This document shows, one piece after another, positions 39,472-41,708 of a stretch of 41,708 nt of DNA. The notes below the pieces were generated by a model. The model worked only from the letters and a program-made list of their open reading frames with translations, searched no databases and was not told where the DNA came from. The position numbers and the translations under genes are program-made. Origin of the DNA: Acidovorax sp. (GTDB lineage Bacteria; Pseudomonadota; Gammaproteobacteria; Burkholderiales; Burkholderiaceae_C); NCBI RefSeq assembly GCF_016783915.1, contig NZ_JADHVT010000028.1:1-41708 (forward strand). The letters run 5' to 3'. Within the stretch, counting starts at the first letter, position 1; each line of letters begins with the position of its first letter.

Positions 39472-40341
39472 ATGACTCCCGCCAAGAACCTCAACCTGCG
39501 CGCGGGCCTGTTGTCCGTGCTCATCTTCCTGGCCCTGCTGGGGATCTGGTACATCGCCACCGCTTCTTCGGGCGCGGGCAACAGCACGGCCGGCATGACC
39601 GCCGAGCAGATCGAGTACGCCAAGATGATGGGCAAGGACCCAGGCGCCAGCGCCAAGGGCAGCGGCTTCCCCTCGCTGGCAGAGATGGGCCGTACCGTGT
39701 GGGGGCATTTGTCCAACCCGTTCTATGACAACGGCCCCAACGACAAGGGCATCGCCATCCAGCTCGCGCATTCGCTGGGCCGTGTCGCGCTGGGGTTTGG
39801 CCTGGCCTGCCTGGTGGCGATACCGCTCGGTTTCGTCATCGGCATGTCGCCGCTGCTGCGCCGTGCGTTCGACCCGTTCATCCAGGTGCTCAAGCCCATC
39901 AGCCCGCTGGCGTGGATGCCGCTCGCGCTCTACACCATCAAGGACTCATCGATCTCGGGCATCTTCGTGATCTTCATCTGCTCGGTGTGGCCCATGCTGG
40001 TGAACACGGCGTTTGGTGTGGCCTCGGTCAAGCGCGAGTGGCTCAACGTGTCGGCCACGCTGCAGGTCAACCCGCTGCGCAAGGCCTTCCTGGTGATCCT
40101 GCCCGCCGCAGCGCCCACCATCCTCACGGGCATGCGCATCAGCATGGGCATCGCCTGGCTGGTGATCGTGGCGGCCGAGATGCTGGTGGGCGGCACGGGA
40201 ATTGGCTACTTCGTGTGGAACGAGTGGAACAACCTGTCGCTCACCAACGTGATCTTCGCCATCCTGGTGATCGGTGTGGTGGGCATGTTGCTCGACCTGG
40301 CGTTTGGCCAGCTGCAGAAGGTGGTGACCTATGTGGAGTGA
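39472..40341 (+). CDS. cynB: Cyanate/nitrate-type ABC transporter permease
   Basis: 289 residues from ATG 39472, one base after the cynA stop. A first membrane segment at ~12-30 (LSVLIFLALLGIWYIATAS), a ~70-residue loop, then the BPD_transp_1 core: ALGFGLACLVAIPLGFVIG, ISGIFVIFICSVWPMLVNTA and the cytoplasmic coupling loop NPLRKAFLVILPAAAPTILTG (positions ~205-225, EAA type), ending LDLAFGQLQKVVTYVE. It forms the inner-membrane channel as a dimer with the ATPase encoded next. The assignment to cyanate rests on the operon. Confidence 0.85.
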   Translation: MTPAKNLNLRAGLLSVLIFLALLGIWYIATASSGAGNSTAGMTAEQIEYAKMMGKDPGASAKGSGFPSLAEMGRTVWGHLSNPFYDNGPNDKGIAIQLAHSLGRVALGFGLACLVAIPLGFVIGMSPLLRRAFDPFIQVLKPISPLAWMPLALYTIKDSSISGIFVIFICSVWPMLVNTAFGVASVKREWLNVSATLQVNPLRKAFLVILPAAAPTILTGMRISMGIAWLVIVAAEMLVGGTGIGYFVWNEWNNLSLTNVIFAILVIGVVGMLLDLAFGQLQKVVTYVE

Positions 40342-40417
40342 TGTCGCCCAGGGCCCGGCTGTTTCAGCCCCTCTTTCCACTTACGCCACTGACATACCGT
40401 ACCGAAAGGCCTCTGCC

Positions 40418-41215
40418 GTGACCCAAGGCTTCCTCCAGATCGACAGGCTGAGTAAGGCCTTTGTGCCCGCCAAGCCCGTGTTTGCCGATGTGTCGTTTAC
40501 GCTCGACAAGGGCGAGTTCGTCTGCATCATCGGCCACTCGGGCTGCGGCAAGACCACCATCCTGAACGTGCTGGCGGGGTTGGACACCGCCACCTCGGGC
40601 ACCGTCATCATGGACGGGCGCGAAGTGGCCGGCCCCAGTCTGGACCGGGGCGTGGTGTTCCAGAGCCACGCGCTCATGCCCTGGCTCACGGTGCGCCAGA
40701 ACATCGCGTTCGCCGTGAAGTCGCGCTGGCCTGACTGGAAGAAGAGCCAGGTGGATGCGCATGTGGAGAAGTTCGTGGCGCTGGTGGGCCTGAGCCCTGC
40801 CATCGACAAGAAGCCGTCGCAACTCTCAGGCGGCATGAAGCAGCGCGTGGGCATTGCGCGCGCGTTCTCCATCCAGCCCAAGATGTTGCTGCTGGATGAA
40901 CCCTTTGGCGCACTGGATGCGCTCACGCGCGGCACCATCCAGGACGAGCTGATGGCCATCGTGCGCCAGACGCAGCAGACGGTTTTCATGATCACCCACG
41001 ATGTGGACGAAGCCATCTTGCTGGCCGACCGCATTCTGCTCATGAGCAACGGCAACGAGACGCCCGAGGGCTACCGCCCCGGCGGCATCGCCGAGGTGGT
41101 GGTGAACCCGCTGCCACGCGAACGCACGCGCACCAGCCTGCACCACCTGGACGGCTACTACGCGCTGCGCAACCACATCGTGGACTTTTTGGTGACCCGA
41201 GCCAAAGCCCACTGA
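40418..41215 (+). CDS. cynD: Cyanate/nitrate-type ABC transporter ATPase
   Basis: 265 residues from GTG 40418, with GAAAGG about 12 bases upstream; an ATG at 40331 overlapping the cynB stop would add 29 residues (MWSDVAQGPAVSAPLS) of no known domain. Walker A is GHSGCGKTT, the Q-loop is VVFQSHALMPWLTV, the signature is LSGGMKQRVGIAR and Walker B LLLDEPFGALDALTR with H-loop ITHDVDEAI. These fit the NrtD/SsuB group. The last residues (IVDFLVTRAKAH) are short, so no fused binding domain as in NrtC. It energises CynB. Confidence 0.88.
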   Translation: MTQGFLQIDRLSKAFVPAKPVFADVSFTLDKGEFVCIIGHSGCGKTTILNVLAGLDTATSGTVIMDGREVAGPSLDRGVVFQSHALMPWLTVRQNIAFAVKSRWPDWKKSQVDAHVEKFVALVGLSPAIDKKPSQLSGGMKQRVGIARAFSIQPKMLLLDEPFGALDALTRGTIQDELMAIVRQTQQTVFMITHDVDEAILLADRILLMSNGNETPEGYRPGGIAEVVVNPLPRERTRTSLHHLDGYYALRNHIVDFLVTRAKAH

Positions 41216-41327
41216 TTTCCTGAATAACCAAGCCCTGTCGTGTTGCCCCTTGGGGTGGCAGGGAGGGCGGCACCCTGAAGTTCCTGTTCCCCGTTTCAAA
41301 TCCCACCCCAACCAAGGAGTCATCCCC

Positions 41328-41708
41328 ATGAACCGCAACGACGTCACCGAAAAAATCATCAGCACCAAGGTCGCCAAGGGCCTGCAATGGGACGCCATTG
41401 CCAAGAAAGTCGGCCAGTCCAAGGAGTGGACCACGGCCCTGTGCTTGGGCCAGATGACTGCATCGCCCGAGCAGGCCAAGGTGCTGGGCAAGATCTTCGG
41501 CCTCACGGCCGAAGAGCAGAAGTGGCTGCAGGTAGTGCCCTACAAGGGCTCGCTGCCCACGCCCGTGCCTACCGACCCTCTGATTTACCGCTGGTATGAA
41601 ATCGTGAGCGTGTACGGCACGACCATCAAGGAGCTGATGCACGAAGAGTTTGGCGACGGCATCATGAGCGCCATCGACTTCAGCATGGACATCCAGCGCG
41701 AAGCCAAT
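41328..41708 (+). CDS. cynS: Cyanate hydratase (cyanase), 3' end missing
   Basis: The first 127 residues of about 147. ATG 41328 has AAGGAG nine bases upstream. Cyanase converts cyanate and bicarbonate to CO2 and carbamate, which falls to ammonia and CO2. The catalytic residues are present: R88 and E91 in YRWYEIVSVYG and S114 in GDGIMSAIDF, spaced exactly as R96/E99/S122 of the E. coli enzyme. The N-terminal helical domain (AKGLQWDAIAKKVGQSKEWT) is also typical. It follows cynD by 112 bp, without a clear terminator, so it belongs to the same operon. It gives the whole ABC transporter its probable substrate. Confidence 0.95.
   Translation, partial: MNRNDVTEKIISTKVAKGLQWDAIAKKVGQSKEWTTALCLGQMTASPEQAKVLGKIFGLTAEEQKWLQVVPYKGSLPTPVPTDPLIYRWYEIVSVYGTTIKELMHEEFGDGIMSAIDFSMDIQREAN

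Noticed and set aside
1-41708. CRISPR arrays, tRNA or rRNA genes, prophage or transposase genes
   Set aside because: No regularly spaced direct repeats, no cloverleaf-type sequence and no phage or transposase protein were seen on either strand; absence is by inspection only.

Overview
The window is chromosomal DNA from a GC-rich betaproteobacterium, most likely a member of the Comamonadaceae (Acidovorax-like). This rests on very high GC with GC-ending codons, the gene repertoire (LivG/acyl-CoA ligase cluster, ExeA/GspB pair, Ohr/OhrR, CynABDS), and several families of short dispersed repeats of a kind I associate with that family. No rRNA, tRNA, CRISPR, phage or transposase gene was seen. About 35 protein genes fill the window; both ends cut genes (livG on the left, cynS on the right).

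Layout. (1) 1-7524: a branched-chain-type ABC ATPase and an acyl-CoA ligase overlapping by ATGA, a separate LivK-like binding protein and a divergent Crp/Fnr-type regulator. Two almost identical 18-bp palindromes (2642-2659 and 6712-6729) tie these units into a probable small regulon. A secretion pair gspA-gspB sits between them. (2) 7623-16268: a chemoreceptor; an overlapping operon of DUF4394 lipoprotein, cupredoxin and GGDEF/EAL protein; a pseudouridine synthase; and a lipase-like hydrolase. (3) 16552-21863: DHH phosphoesterase, aquaporin Z, HtpG with a sigma32-like promoter and a strong terminator, a small hypothetical gene and an OmpR-type regulator. (4) 22011-28252, all on the minus strand: SrkA kinase, DUF2855 protein, a Ser/Thr kinase fused to a universal-stress domain with an overlapping metallophosphoesterase, DUF1304, ohr and ohrR with its operator. 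(5) 28524-33038: enoyl-CoA hydratase and 3-hydroxyacyl-CoA dehydrogenase, a divergent GMC oxidoreductase, and a hemerythrin-domain protein. (6) 33204-35914: four genes with overlapping ends on the minus strand (ABC-2 permease, small split-barrel protein, split-barrel/GAF protein, small C-terminal protein separated at a C7 tract). (7) 36017-41708: a soluble PAS histidine kinase and NarL-type regulator, then a cyanate uptake and breakdown operon (cynABD-cynS) preceded by a sigma54-like promoter and a TGTAG palindrome.

How the parts may work together. The cyn region reads as a nitrogen-scavenging unit: ABC uptake of cyanate, then cyanase, with regulation by sigma54 and possibly by the adjacent two-component system. 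The minus-strand block in (4) is rich in stress functions. The most unusual material is in the repeats: one ~65-bp palindromic family has a copy inside the srkA reading frame and another acting as a perfect terminator, and a second family carries the same palindromic core between two different sets of inverted-repeat ends.
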